Below, one piece after another: positions 29,210 through 39,810 of a stretch of 64,000 nucleotides of DNA. The stretch is from assembly GCA_023897205.1 (NCBI GenBank), contig JAHWDD010000001.1, positions 4,588,001 to 4,652,000 of the forward strand, written 5' to 3'. The stretch's first letter is position 1, and every line of letters starts with the position of its first letter. This DNA comes from Exophiala sp. HKRS030. Lineage: Eukaryota; Ascomycota; Eurotiomycetes; Chaetothyriales; Herpotrichiellaceae. The notes below the pieces were generated by a model, which was not told the DNA's origin, ran no database searches, and saw only the letters and a program-made list of their open reading frames with translations. The translations under genes and the position numbers were made by a program.

Positions 29210-31750
29210 ATGAAAATTCTTTTACTTGGCAATCCGATCCGACCACGGTCTTTGGGCAACCCTTTTCACGCTTTTAAAGCCGTTTTCCCGACGTCGTCTA
29301 GGTGCTGTACTTATATCTCGATACGGCAGTCCCATATGGCTTCCTCGAAATCACCCGAAGTCACTGAAATTGATGGCAAGAAATACAGAAAAGTCACCGA
29401 GGGTTTAGCGTCTGTGCTTGCGCCGTACAAGGAAGACTCCGATGCACTCACGAAAACGGGACGTAACAACGACGAGGGCGCCCAGGCGGTCTTTTATAAC
29501 CCAATCCAACAATTCAACAGAGATTTGAGTGTTCTAGCAATTTCTGTCTATGCCGAAGGCGCTGTACTCGAAAAAGAAGCTCGGCAAAGTCAAAAGCACC
29601 AAGGCCGGAAAAATGCAAAAGAGAGGAAAAAACAGCACGATTCCAAGTCTCACGGCGCGACATCTGAGCAAAATTCGAACGGCGTGGCAGAAGTCACTAA
29701 TACGGTGACACACCAGCCTGTCACAGAACAGAATGGTAGTCGCAAGCGCAAGGCGGACGATATAACAGATCCAGACGCCGAGACTGCAGCCGGCGAATCG
29801 AAGAAGGCCAGGACTAACCAGCATGTCGAAGACGATGAGGAGGACGACGACTTACCAGTGGAAGAATTAACTAGTAACGTGGTGGGTGAGAAGTCACAAC
29901 AAGAAGGAAGCGGTACCCTCCCCATCTCAGAAAAGCAAAAATACGAGGCAAAGAGTGATGATGCCACAAATGCCGTCACGACGGCTACACAGAAACGCGT
30001 ACCTTTCGCCATCCTAGACGCTTTATCCGCGACCGGTCTTCGAGCACTACGTTACGCAAAGGAGATACCCCTCGCCACGAACATAGTGGCCAATGATCTC
30101 TCCCCGGCGTCCGTCCAAAACATCGAACTCAACATCAAGCACAATGAGGTCCAAGACAAGGTCAACTCCAACCTCGGCGACGCGCGTGAATTCATGTACA
30201 GCAAGGTGGGAAACGAAAAGCCTCGCTCGGGAGGGCAACGTTACGTTCACCGCTTCGACGTCATCGACCTCGACCCGTACGGTACCGCCGCGCCTTTTAT
30301 CGATGCAAGTCTCCAAGCCGTCCAGGACGGTGGCATGCTCTGCGTCACATGCACGGACGCCGGCGTCTTCGCCTCAACCGGTTACCCCGAAAAGACGTAC
30401 GCGATGTACGGCGGCATGCCCGTCAAAGGCCCATACTCCCACGAGGGAGGACTGCGGTTGATCCTGAACGCCGTTGCCGTGTCAGCCTCGAGGTACGGCC
30501 TCGCCGTCGAGCCGCTCCTGTCCCTGTACATCGACTACTACGCTCGGCTGTTCATCCGGGTCCACCGAAGACCGCAGGAGGTCAAACTCCTGCCCGGCAC
30601 CACGATGACGGTGTACAACTGCGGACACGGCTGCGGCGCGTGGACGACACAGCCTCTTCTGCGCAACCAGCCGCAGACATCGAAGAACGGTGACCGGTGG
30701 TACAAGTTCTCATTCGCGCAGGCCCCCACGGCCTCGCCCAACTGCGAGCACTGCGGCTCGAAAACGCACCTCTGCGGGCCCATGTGGGCGGGGCCGTTGC
30801 ACAACCCGTACTTCGTCCAGAAAATGCTCGACAAGCTACCCTCGCTCGACAAAAAGGTTTACGGTACCACGGAACGTCTGGAAGGTATGCTGACCGTCGC
30901 CCTCGAGGAAGACCTCACGTTGCAACGACAACAACCCCGGTCGGCCGAAGAAACGACACCCACCGGTGGTGCAGCATCGACGACGACGGCAACGGAGAGC
31001 GCCTCCGCCGACGGCATCTCCGTCGAGGCCTCCTCTGACAAAATGATCCCGCGACTCCCGCCGCAACTCGTCGACCCCGCTCCGTTCTTCATCCTCCCCA
31101 CCAACATCGCCAAGGTGATCCACTGCGCGACCCCCTCGGAGAGCATGGTCCGGGGCGCCATCATCAGCACCGGCTACCGCGTGACCCGGTCCCACTGCAA
31201 GCCGGGGAGCATCAAGACCGACGCGCCCTGGAGTGTCTTGTGGGAGATTATGCGAGAGTTCATGAGGCAAAAGGCCCCGATCAGGGATGGAGCCGTGAAG
31301 CGTGGAACCCCCGGTTGGTCATTGTTGGCCAAAGTTCGGGGTGGTGAGCGGGCCCTCGTGTCGAACCTCGCCGCCTTGTCCAGAGACCAGCTCTCGCGGT
31401 GCGAATCCAGAGAAGACATGAAGACCGTCCTACACGGGATGCTCAAACGGTTGGAGATTGAGGAACTCGCACATGACGGAAAGGCGAATGGTACTGACAC
31501 AGGAGCAACAACAGCGGCAGCAGCAGCAGAGTCGACAGAATCGACCGTAACTGAAGAAAAAGTCTCGGCGAGACAAAGACAAGAACGATCCAACAAAACT
31601 CCCCCTCCACCATCAGTAGAGCCGTCCAAGCTCAAGATTGTCTTTGACGAGAAGCTGGGCAGGGACAAACCTCGCGGCAAGCTGGTGAGATATCAAATGA
31701 ATCCACGCGAGAATTGGGGGCCCATGAACCGGGCGGGAAGAACGGGTTAA
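29210..31750 (+). CDS. trm1: tRNA (guanine-26-N2)-dimethyltransferase Trm1
   Basis: 846 residues from the ATG at 29210, or 804 from a second in-frame ATG at 29336. Makes N2,N2-dimethylguanosine at position 26 of tRNAs using SAM. The first 42 residues are Arg/Ser-rich with no acidic residue, a plausible mitochondrial presequence. After the second Met comes the Trm1 start YRKVTEGLASVLAP. SAM-binding DALSATGLRALRYA and the catalytic DLDPYGTAAPFIDASLQA are present, as is a zinc motif CEHCGSKTHLCGPMWAGPLH. The protein is far longer than yeast Trm1 (570) because of low-complexity inserts at about 120–250 (Lys/Glu-rich), 580–635 (Thr/Ser/Ala) and 770–815. No intron is seen. Confidence 0.95.
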   Translation: MKILLLGNPIRPRSLGNPFHAFKAVFPTSSRCCTYISIRQSHMASSKSPEVTEIDGKKYRKVTEGLASVLAPYKEDSDALTKTGRNNDEGAQAVFYNPIQQFNRDLSVLAISVYAEGAVLEKEARQSQKHQGRKNAKERKKQHDSKSHGATSEQNSNGVAEVTNTVTHQPVTEQNGSRKRKADDITDPDAETAAGESKKARTNQHVEDDEEDDDLPVEELTSNVVGEKSQQEGSGTLPISEKQKYEAKSDDATNAVTTATQKRVPFAILDALSATGLRALRYAKEIPLATNIVANDLSPASVQNIELNIKHNEVQDKVNSNLGDAREFMYSKVGNEKPRSGGQRYVHRFDVIDLDPYGTAAPFIDASLQAVQDGGMLCVTCTDAGVFASTGYPEKTYAMYGGMPVKGPYSHEGGLRLILNAVAVSASRYGLAVEPLLSLYIDYYARLFIRVHRRPQEVKLLPGTTMTVYNCGHGCGAWTTQPLLRNQPQTSKNGDRWYKFSFAQAPTASPNCEHCGSKTHLCGPMWAGPLHNPYFVQKMLDKLPSLDKKVYGTTERLEGMLTVALEEDLTLQRQQPRSAEETTPTGGAASTTTATESASADGISVEASSDKMIPRLPPQLVDPAPFFILPTNIAKVIHCATPSESMVRGAIISTGYRVTRSHCKPGSIKTDAPWSVLWEIMREFMRQKAPIRDGAVKRGTPGWSLLAKVRGGERALVSNLAALSRDQLSRCESREDMKTVLHGMLKRLEIEELAHDGKANGTDTGATTAAAAAESTESTVTEEKVSARQRQERSNKTPPPPSVEPSKLKIVFDEKLGRDKPRGKLVRYQMNPRENWGPMNRAGRTG

Positions 31751-31891
31751 TAAGTTATTCAGTTCACCGGCATCTCGACCGGGCACCGTGCAGTTTCCTA
31801 CTCGTAACATATTGTATTGAAGCGGCATAGTACAGACTAAAAGGGGTGTCTACACACGGTCGTTGTCGGCATCATTATGGAATCCCCGCCT

Positions 31892-32905
31892 TCAATCGTG
31901 TGCTATTCCGTTCACATGTACGTCCCGATCTTCGTCTAGGTCTCCTCGTCTCGTCCGCAAAACCTCACCCTGATGTGATCTGTAGAGGCCATCACAGCAT
32001 AGAACAAAATTACATGTTATGGCTGGCATCTGGGTGAAGAGAATTGGCCCTTGTCTTTCAAACCATTCCCCGAAACACCAGGGCTGTGTCATCATTGTCT
32101 GCCTGCACCTGGCCTCTACGTTCGTTGGTTCATGAGCCTGCATAACGAAGTCTCGCCCCCTCAACCCATGACGCGGCAATCTGAGACCACCGACAGGAAC
32201 GAATGGGTGAGTATCGGTAGGGATCTCCTCTGTTTGATTGGTTGGGTAGTAATCGTTCTCGGGTTGATGCTCGCGGCGATTCGGGTCTATGCCATTAGGG
32301 GTATTGCGATTGCCGGAGTTGCGGTGATTCTCGGGTTGGTTGCTGCCATCCATCTGATGTATACCATTCATACGGTTTCGGTTCTCGATGTTGTTATCAT
32401 TGCCAGGTGGGATGTTTGTATCTGAGGGGAGGGATCTTGTTAGGTGGTTACGGTTATGGTCACCATTACGCTGGTCTGGAGTATTTTGTGGAGTGTTTGA
32501 ACCCTGACGGTCAGGTGTGAGCGTGCCATTGACAAGATGCGAATCATCCGTATTAGTACGGTCATGATTGTTGGTGCCGTTTGCAAGAGAGGCCGTATCG
32601 TTGATCCGATAAAGACCATTCGTGATCGTGAAATGACGGCGCCGAGCTTCCAACGCCCAGGTTCCGTTTATGGGCTCCGTCATTGCCTCTGGTGGGTAGT
32701 ATGCCGAGCGAGAAACTATGGCATCGTGAATCCCCCTTGTCATCCCGGTAGAATCGTATGTCCAGGCATTTCTCGCAGCAACCGATTCCAGTGTTGTCGT
32801 CAACCATGGCGGCGGGCCGACAGCGTTAATTATCCTCGTCATGCAGGGACTGATCCGTAGTACCTTTGGAATATCATGGTTGGTACAAACTTGGTGGATG
32901 CACAT
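31892..32905 (-). CDS. Asn-rich orphan protein, function unknown
   Basis: 337 residues from the first in-frame ATG (32905). I do not recognise it. The N-terminal 110 residues are ordinary in composition (several Cys and His at the start, PPPWL, WTYDSTGM). Residues about 110–240 are dominated by Asn, Arg, Gly, Asp and Pro with degenerate NRN/NG/PEN repeats. The C-terminal 100 are again ordinary with several Cys (ARCRQTMMTQPWCFGEWF, CNFVLCCDG). No signal peptide or membrane segment is evident. It is convergent with TRM1 (142 bases between stops). The continuous 1 kb frame supports coding, but biased repeats can stay open by chance. Transcript evidence is lacking. Confidence 0.5.
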   Translation of the reverse strand: MCIHQVCTNHDIPKVLRISPCMTRIINAVGPPPWLTTTLESVAARNAWTYDSTGMTRGIHDAIVSRSAYYPPEAMTEPINGTWALEARRRHFTITNGLYRINDTASLANGTNNHDRTNTDDSHLVNGTLTPDRQGSNTPQNTPDQRNGDHNRNHLTRSLPSDTNIPPGNDNNIENRNRMNGIHQMDGSNQPENHRNSGNRNTPNGIDPNRREHQPENDYYPTNQTEEIPTDTHPFVPVGGLRLPRHGLRGRDFVMQAHEPTNVEARCRQTMMTQPWCFGEWFERQGPILFTQMPAITCNFVLCCDGLYRSHQGEVLRTRRGDLDEDRDVHVNGIAHD

Positions 32906-33263
32906 CTTGTGTCGAGATTTCGTGGCAGGCGTGTTGTTCAATGGAGGATCGGAATGATGTGACAGGTGGCTGATCGAGAGACTCGCCTGAGACTATGGCG
33001 TACCTCGACGATGTTTGGGCCCTGAAAGCGGTACGTCTGGCAGTGTGGTATTGTCGAATGGTTGCGTCACTTGTATGATATGCAACTGTGGTTAATGTGA
33101 ATGAATCGATAAAGGTATTGGGACAGTACAGACTGGATAGCCAGTCCCCAAGAATGTGGCAGTCGTGATACAGAGAGTTGAGTATATCGCAGGTAGAAAA
33201 AAGAGGAGGCCTGGAGGAGTGTGGAAGTTATACAATTCCATAGTAGGCGCATCGAAGTCGTTC
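32906..33263. other. Intergenic, orphan promoter and ISA2 3' end
   Basis: 358 bases with no gene or repeat recognised. Confidence 0.35.
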
Positions 33264-33978
33264 CTACTCAATATCGAAGCTTGTGCCGCAACCGCAGCTG
33301 CTCGTCGCCCTTGGATTGCCAACGATCTTGAACTGGCTGCCAATCAGTTCAGTTGTGAAGTCGATTGTGCTTCCCTTCAATAATTCCAGTGAGGCCTGAT
33401 CCATGACAACCTGTGCCTTCCCTGCACCTTCGCTATCCTGACATGCAAATATCGTGTCTTCCTCTTCATCGACCTTCGACGAGTCCTCGAGGGACATCAA
33501 GTATTGAAAGCCATGGCACCCGCCTGAAGTGACCGTCACGCGCAGGTGGGCGTCTTGAGCGGCGGGGGAAGAGATGAGTGTGTTTTTCTGAGGGGGTGCG
33601 CTTGTTATCTGCTTAAGACGCTGAGAGCTGTAAGTCATTTCTGAACACAGGGCTGGCTAGACGGCCACCTACCTTCGCCGCTCGCTCTGATATTTCGATC
33701 GTCATCTCTTTACCATCATCGTCAACCCGAGGGTTTTTGGCCACGACCGTGGCTTGTACAGCACTTGTACTTGAGAATTTTCTCTTGGGCACAGGAGAGA
33801 CTGGGTTGGAAGGTCTGATAGGTCGTCGGTGTTGAAGGAACGGCTGGATGCGGGCGGAGTTTGAGATGGACCGACAAGCTTGAATATACAGTCTGGGATC
33901 TTGCTGGCGCATTGGCCGGGCTGCTGAAAATGCCAGTCTGAGGGTTGCTTGAGACATGATATGGAGACTGTATTGCAT
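33264..33978 (-). CDS. isa2: Mitochondrial iron–sulfur cluster assembly protein Isa2
   Basis: Exons are 33978–33673 and 33620–33264, with a 52-base intron, giving 220 residues (213 if the Met at 33957 is used). A-type Fe–S carrier needed in mitochondria for [4Fe-4S] assembly on aconitase-type and radical-SAM targets. The first 70 residues are a basic Ser/Arg/Gln-rich presequence (RRPIRPSN, KRKFSSTSA). The HesB/IscA core begins with MTIEISERAAKRLKQI, formed across the intron. It has the first cluster Cys in SGGCHGFQY and the paired CGC in SSCGCGTSF near the C-terminus. An acidic insert VDEEEDT lies in the middle, usual for fungal Isa2. Confidence 0.93.
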
Positions 33979-34314
33979 AGATGAGTTCGTGCTACGTCCC
34001 GGACATTATGACTCGAGCAACAGAAGATGATGCAAAGCAGAACTTTTGATCATGTTGTGCGGCGAATCTTCGGTTGCTGACAATTCCATCATCGTTCCCT
34101 CGGACTTCGACATCGTTTATCTCGGCGTCAAACGCCACCAAGGCTGAATACAGTCATTACCAAACACTTTCTATGCTCGTGGGTGTATTGAGCGTATCAT
34201 CGGCAAGGATTGTCCCCAAGCATAACAACCCATCAGCAAGATAACTCTCTTGAAAGAAGCATTGTTCTGTACAGCGAACAACAACACGACTTGTGGGGTC
34301 TGGAAAACTTCACC
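33979..34314. promoter_or_regulatory. Divergent promoter region ISA2 / kynureninase
   Basis: 336 bases between divergent starts. The kynureninase frame is open upstream of its ATG to a TTG at 34210; I take this as leader. No other feature. Confidence 0.4.
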
Positions 34315-35913
34315 ATGGACAAAACCGCGAGCCTTACCAGAGGAAATCCTGATCCATTTTCAATCGAGTATGCCTCTACACTCGATACGAAAGATCCTCT
34401 ACAAGACTGTCGGTCAAATTTTCATATTCCAACTCTCGCCGATCTGAAAAGGTCTACTCTAGCTAAACCTCCCAACGAGGACCCCTCAACGCCTTGCACG
34501 TACCTGTGTGGGAATTCTCTAGGCCTGCAGCCCGTCCGTACAGGAGATCTCGTCAATGTCTTTCTGACCCAATGGCGCACCAAGGCTGTCACGGGGCACT
34601 TTGTCGAGCATACCGACTCTCCTCTTCCACCATTCCTGGACATCGACGACCACGCAGCCAAGCTGATGGCTCCCCTGGTGGGCGCTTTCGAAGCTGAAGT
34701 GGCAGTCATGGGCACTCTTACGGGAAATCTACACTTTTTGATGTCCAGTTTCTACCGTCCAGACAAAAAAGGATCAGGGCGCTGGAAAATTCTTCTCGAA
34801 GGCAAAGCGTTTCCAAGTGATCATGTACGAGCATATGACCCTTTTGTTCTCTGAGTCCTCCTCAACCTCCTCCTCAACCTCACCCGTAGAGAATTTGCAA
34901 AAATACACAAGACTGCTGACACGCAATAAATATCAATAAAACAGTATGCCATCGAATCTCAAATTGTACACCACGGACTCGACCCAGCCGAAACGATGGT
35001 CTTGCTCGAACCGAATAATCATCGACACCCGGTGCTTCCGACCGAGCAGATCCTCAAGACCATCGACGAGCATGCGTCAGAGCTCGCCCTTGTTCTCCTG
35101 CCCGGCATTCAATTTTATACGGGCCAGTACTTCGACATCCCACGCATAACGGCACACGCCCACGAGCATGGCATCTTGATCGGATGGGACTTGGCCCACG
35201 CGGTCGGCAACGTCGATGTCAAGCTACACGATTGGGACGTCGACTTTGCGGCCTGGTGCACCTACAAGTACCTCAACTCTGGACCGGGCGCCATGGCAGG
35301 GATTTTTGTCAACGAGAAATACGGAAAGGTCAAAATGGAAGGGTCAATACCAAAATTCTGGCCCCGACTCAGTGGGTGGTGGGGAGACGACAAGTCTACG
35401 AGGTTCCAGATGACCAATAGTGGGTTACAAGTGTTGCATTATTACATGGCCATTTCATATCTAACTAACTCTTCTCTGCTAGAATTTGTCCCGCGACCAG
35501 GCGCTAAAGGCTACCAGCTGTCCAACCCAAGTGCCCTCGATCTCGCCGCCGTTGTGGCATCTTTGCAAATATTCAATGAAACTTCAATGACCGACTTGCG
35601 TCAGAAATCATTGAGATTGACCGCCTATCTTGAACAGCTCTTGAACACGATGGCTCTTCGGAAACCGGGACTCTTCGACATCATCACACCACGTAACCCC
35701 AGTGAACGTGGCGCCCAGCTTAGCATACGCTTGGCGCCGGGATTGCTTGACAATGTCCTCGAACATCTCGAGCATGAGGGCGTCATCATCGATGAAAGGA
35801 AACCGGACGTCATCAGAGTGGCGCCGGCACCACTGTACAATAATTTTACAGACGTCTTTCGATTTTGCCAAGTTTTGGAAACGGCACTCGACAAGGCAGC
35901 ATCCAAGACGTGA
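34315..35913 (+). CDS. bna5: Kynureninase
   Basis: Exons are 34315–34824, 34945–35419 and 35483–35913, giving 471 residues, the usual fungal length. PLP enzyme cleaving kynurenine/3-hydroxykynurenine to anthranilate/3-hydroxyanthranilate and alanine, in tryptophan breakdown and NAD synthesis. Motifs are [22 protein letters not shown] (phosphate cup), [10 protein letters not shown], and the PLP Lys in [13 protein letters not shown], then GWWGDD. The second intron (63 bases, stop-free, CTAAC branch) is accepted because splicing gives [21 protein letters not shown], the family continuity. No other kynurenine-pathway gene is near. Confidence 0.95.
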
Positions 35914-35960
35914 TTAATGTCACTTGTTGAACAGGTTGCTTGTTTTCTGGGTGGTGTGTC

Positions 35961-37726
35961 TCAATCGTCGTCACTGTCGCTTGTTTCGGCATCTCTCCAC
36001 AAAACAAAGTCGAAACGGCCATCCAGGTTCGTTCGGATATATTCGCGGATCAAGTCTTGCTCGGTCTCATTCAAGTCAAAGTCTGGGTTCGCGGCCATCA
36101 AAGACAAGCTGAACCCTTTCTGCGTGACCGGATTGAGACGCTCCAAAAAGTTCAAGATCCCTTCGGAGGTGAATTGTGTCAAGGCGTAGAGGGTCAAGTT
36201 CTTGAGCTTGTCAAGTCCCGCCAAGACATCCAAGACGCCCTCACATACCTCACCTCCGCTGGTCCACAAGTCTTCGAGATGTGGAAGGCTCATGGCAAGG
36301 GTGGCAATGTCAGCCTCGGAAAATTCGTCAGACACGTCCTTGAGGACAAGCTCTTTGAGGTTCTTCAATCCACATAGACCTTCGACCATGATTCTCAGGT
36401 CACGAGACGTGGTGCCCTCACAGGAGCCCTTGAGACAAATTGATTCCAAGGTCCTCTGCTCGGGAAGCGCGGAATGGAAGAGTTGAGAGTTTGTGTCGAG
36501 TACACGGTATCCCTCTAAAGATAGTTTGGTCAACTTCACGTTGGGCGAGCAAAGAACTCGCGAAAGAATAGCAGGTCCATCCGCGAATTTCTTCAGGCTC
36601 AGGTCGCGCAGATTTCGGCAGGAACTGAGCCAATCGACCACCTCGAGAAATACATGATCGTTGACGCCCTCAAGATGGGCGTAACCCAGATCATCATCAA
36701 GCTTAAGCGTGTGTAATTTTGTGCATTCTTTGAGAGCATTCAGGTTCTCCATGGCTTCATGGCTAAGGTTGCCTAATGATAATTCGCGCAAGGACTTGTG
36801 TCGTCCTAGGGCTTCAAAGGAGAGCTTTGAGAGCCGGTTGAAGCTGATCATCTCAAAGTATTCCAACGTGTCGGGGTTCAAATCGTTGAGAAAACTTGAG
36901 CACGTTACGTCGGCGTCTGGACTTGACCAGTCGTGTACGGTCAAGCTCTTGAACGACTCACAGCATGCAGCGATTGCCTTGCCTGCACTGTCGAAACGGT
37001 CGCCTGTCCCGGTCAAGGCGTCCCCATTCCACAAGACCATGCTGACCAGTTTCGGGGAGAGGGGGATCCAGTCGCACAAGTACCCCGGGCTCATATGGCC
37101 ATTAATCTCTTCAAGCAGGGGCGTCTTGGTGATCAGGGCATCGCCGACTTTGTTCACAGTGGCGACGACGTCGACGACTTGTCCCCGGATATCCTTCTTG
37201 GGGATCCAGAAACCTTTGAGACCCTTGTTGAAGAACTGCGACTGTACCACCGGCGTGAATTTGTAGTCATCGAGCATGGCCAGAAGATTGCGAAAGTCGA
37301 GCGTCGTGATGTGCCAGCAGTAAGGCTTGTAGGTCGGCCACCTCGTATGGTCGAGGCTGGACGCTATGATGGAGCGCCAGAGGACGTTCCATTTTCGAAA
37401 CATTCGCTTTTCCTCCGCGGCTCTGGTGGCATAGTCGACCTCCTTTTGCATGACCAGATCGTCTCGCTGCTCAAACACAGGAGAGAATTGGTGGCGCCTG
37501 TAGAATCAATGTCAGAAGGGATCGACGGATGGCATGGCATATTGGACTCGGAAATCAGACACGATACGTACTGATACATGATCCGCAGGGCCGAATCCGC
37601 AAAGGGTCTTGAAGTCAAGGCGCATTGAAAAAGAGAAACAAAATCATTCTCGTTGCCTAGCTCTGTACAGATCATGTACAGTATTTCATATGGGAGCGTC
37701 TTGCCCTCGCCGTTTGCCGAAGACAT
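35961..37726 (-). CDS. F-box-like protein with leucine-rich repeats
   Basis: Exons are 37726–37572 and 37497–35961, with a 74-base intron (GTACGT…CTACAG), giving 563 residues. The N-terminus LPYEILYMICTEL…FVSLFQCALTSRPFADSALR (about 10–50) is an F-box-like segment, the usual SCF ubiquitin-ligase adaptor site. Residues about 190–480 contain irregular leucine-rich repeats (for example SLRELSLGNLS, KLHTLKLDDD, NLRDLSLKKFA, NLKELVLKDVS, HLEDLWTSGG, KLKNLTLYALT), expected to bind a target. The C-terminus is acidic (SDSDDD). The target is unknown. Its stop is 47 bases from the stop of kynureninase, so the two transcripts very likely overlap at their 3' ends. Confidence 0.82.
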
Positions 37727-38114
37727 GGTAGCGGCCGCGGCTCTACTTCTGTACTTGATCCCCCCCAACAGAACAATCTATATTTGTGGAGGAAAAAGAA
37801 GATTGTTTTGGTGGTGATACAAGAGATACAGATGTCTCCAATGATGGAATTAAAGAGATGTCAAGAATGATTTTTTGATGGAAAGAGAGAAGAATAGAAG
37901 AAGTGTAAACATGCCGAAACCAACACTTTCGACTCTAGCTTCCAGCCAATGACATCACAGCCCTTTACGCGTCTCCGATCAGAGAAAAAGCGCGTTGCAT
38001 ACAGAGTACCGTAAGAACGGCATCCATATGTTTGCGAAGTACCGTGAATGTCTCATCAACATCGGAATCAGCGAACCCCTTGAACGTTCCTCAGGTACCT
38101 AGGCAGGGTCCTTG
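37727..38114. promoter_or_regulatory. Divergent promoter region F-box-like / RAD9
   Basis: 388 bases between divergent starts. ACGCGT is present at 37967–37972 (CTTTACGCGTCTC). In yeasts, ACGCGT (MCB) marks G1/S DNA-replication and repair genes, but one six-base site is weak evidence. Confidence 0.35.
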
Positions 38115-39766
38115 ATGCCTACGCTCCTCTTCACGGTCGGCCCTCAGGGAGTGGGCTACATCCATGATTTCCTCTCATGCCTCGCAAAATTTGACGAAGA
38201 CATTTCTCTAGAAGCCACTCCTCAATTTGTAAGATCTCATGACCAACCGACCGTGTGTCGGGGGTTTCCCAACTCATGTTTACCTATGATCAGCTTCGTA
38301 TCTCGAGTCTAAACATTTCAAAAACGGCCCATGCAGCTTTCACGCTAAGCTCGTCCTTTTTCACAAAGTATCACTTCTCGGCCGGACCCAGAAGACAACA
38401 GTCTGGCGGGCAGTCCGCGCCGAAATTCTGGTCGTGTAAACTCCAGAACAGGGTGTGTCTGATTTATCTGGGCAACTTCACGTCGTGGACTGACGATTCG
38501 TAGGCCCTGCTGTCCATCTTCAAGCGTCGCCTCGCGGATCAGCGCGACAGGGACACGGCCCTCGACAACTGCGAGTGCGAATTGCAGGACAATCTCGACG
38601 AGGCGGAATGCCGGTTGATCTTCCGGTTGAACTGCCGCCAGGGCGTGGTCAAGACCTATCGATTGTTTTACGAGTCTGGAGAGATCCTACACGCCGCCTT
38701 CGACGACGGCAGTTCCCCCAATCGGTGGACCGTGTCCTCGCGAACTTTGCGGGACGTGGTCGAGTATTTCGGCCCCAAGACGGACCAACTCGACTGGTTC
38801 TATCAGAATGGCAAGGTCACTTTTACGAGTTACACCGAGAAAATCCAGAGTGGTAGAGGTATGCATTTGTGAATCCAGGCCGCCAAAGGGCGCGACGACT
38901 AACTCACATGCCCGTCTCGTATAGAAATCCTCAAACAACCAATGCACACGTCGGTCGCCCTCGAGCGTAAAGATTTCACCAGTTTCGACGTCCAGGAAGG
39001 TCTTCACATCGGCACCATGGTCAAAGATTTCCGAGCCATCGTATCACACGCAGAATCGATGAGAGCCCAAGTCACGGCGAAATACTCGCGAGGTAACCGA
39101 CCCTTGCAGATAACGTACGAGGACAACGGCCTCACGGCCGAATTTACACTCATGACTCGAGGTAACACAACGGCCATCCCCAGTGCTGCTGCTGCTGCTA
39201 GTGCAAGCACGCCGGCTCGAGATCTTTCTTTGCGACCAGTGTCTCGGCCGCCGGGCAGCAGTTCAGCCACCACCACCGAAGCAGGACGAGCGAGCTTCCA
39301 GCCTGCTGGGGAGGCTTCTTCGATGCCTCCTCCACCAGCAAACACTTCCATGCGGGAGCGCGACACTCTATCGCGTCCGAATCCACCACGACCGGCACTC
39401 TCGAAAATCGACGGGTCAGGAGGAGGAGGAGGAGGAGGAGGAGATTCGGCACAATTGCCAGCCGCCAGCCTCAATCCTGAAAGTCTTTTTATTCCGGTTG
39501 ACGACGACGACGACCAACAATGGGACGAACCAAACTTCGACACTGAACCCGACATAGTGACTTGGGACAACACTGCCGATGATGACGTTTCGGCGGCGGC
39601 GGCGTCGAGCTCCCGTCGGATCCGCGATTCGGAATTACATTCATTCGCAGCGTCGATGCAAGAACAGAACAACCGTCGGCAGCCGACGACAACGACCAGG
39701 TCGAGATTTCCTCACGAAATCGAACCTACACAACGACTCTCTCAAGTTCGTGGGATCTTTGACTGA
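38115..39766 (+). CDS. rad9: DNA-damage checkpoint clamp subunit Rad9
   Basis: Exons are 38115–38228, 38294–38452, 38504–38858 and 38925–39766, giving 489 residues. PCNA-like subunit of the 9-1-1 (Rad9–Hus1–Rad1) clamp in the nucleus. The N-terminal sliding-clamp fold (about 1–285) shows FLSCLAKFDEDISLEA, LRISSLNISKTAHAAFTL, ALLSIFKRR, the signature GVVKTYRLFYES, NRWTVSSRTLRDVVEYFGPKTDQLDW and EILKQPMHTSVAL. Each of the last two needs correct splicing or frame. The C-terminal tail (about 290–489) is disordered, with Ala, Pro and poly-Gly runs, SLFIPVDDDDD and many Ser/Thr sites expected for ATR-type phosphorylation. Its stop is 44 bases from the convergent RCC1-repeat gene. Confidence 0.95.
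39411..39443 (+). repeat. GGA trinucleotide tract in RAD9
   Basis: A run of GGA units in the fourth RAD9 exon encodes about nine Gly in a row in the disordered tail. Length is likely polymorphic; changes in whole units keep the frame. Confidence 0.75.
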
Positions 39767-39810
39767 TTTCGAACTGATATTGTACATTGTCTTGTCGATG
39801 TCGCGTCTTG

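Noticed and set aside
34315..35913. Kynureninase as part of a tryptophan or nicotinate gene cluster
   Set aside because: Its neighbours are ISA2 and an F-box-like gene; no other pathway gene is near, so it is an ordinary housekeeping location.
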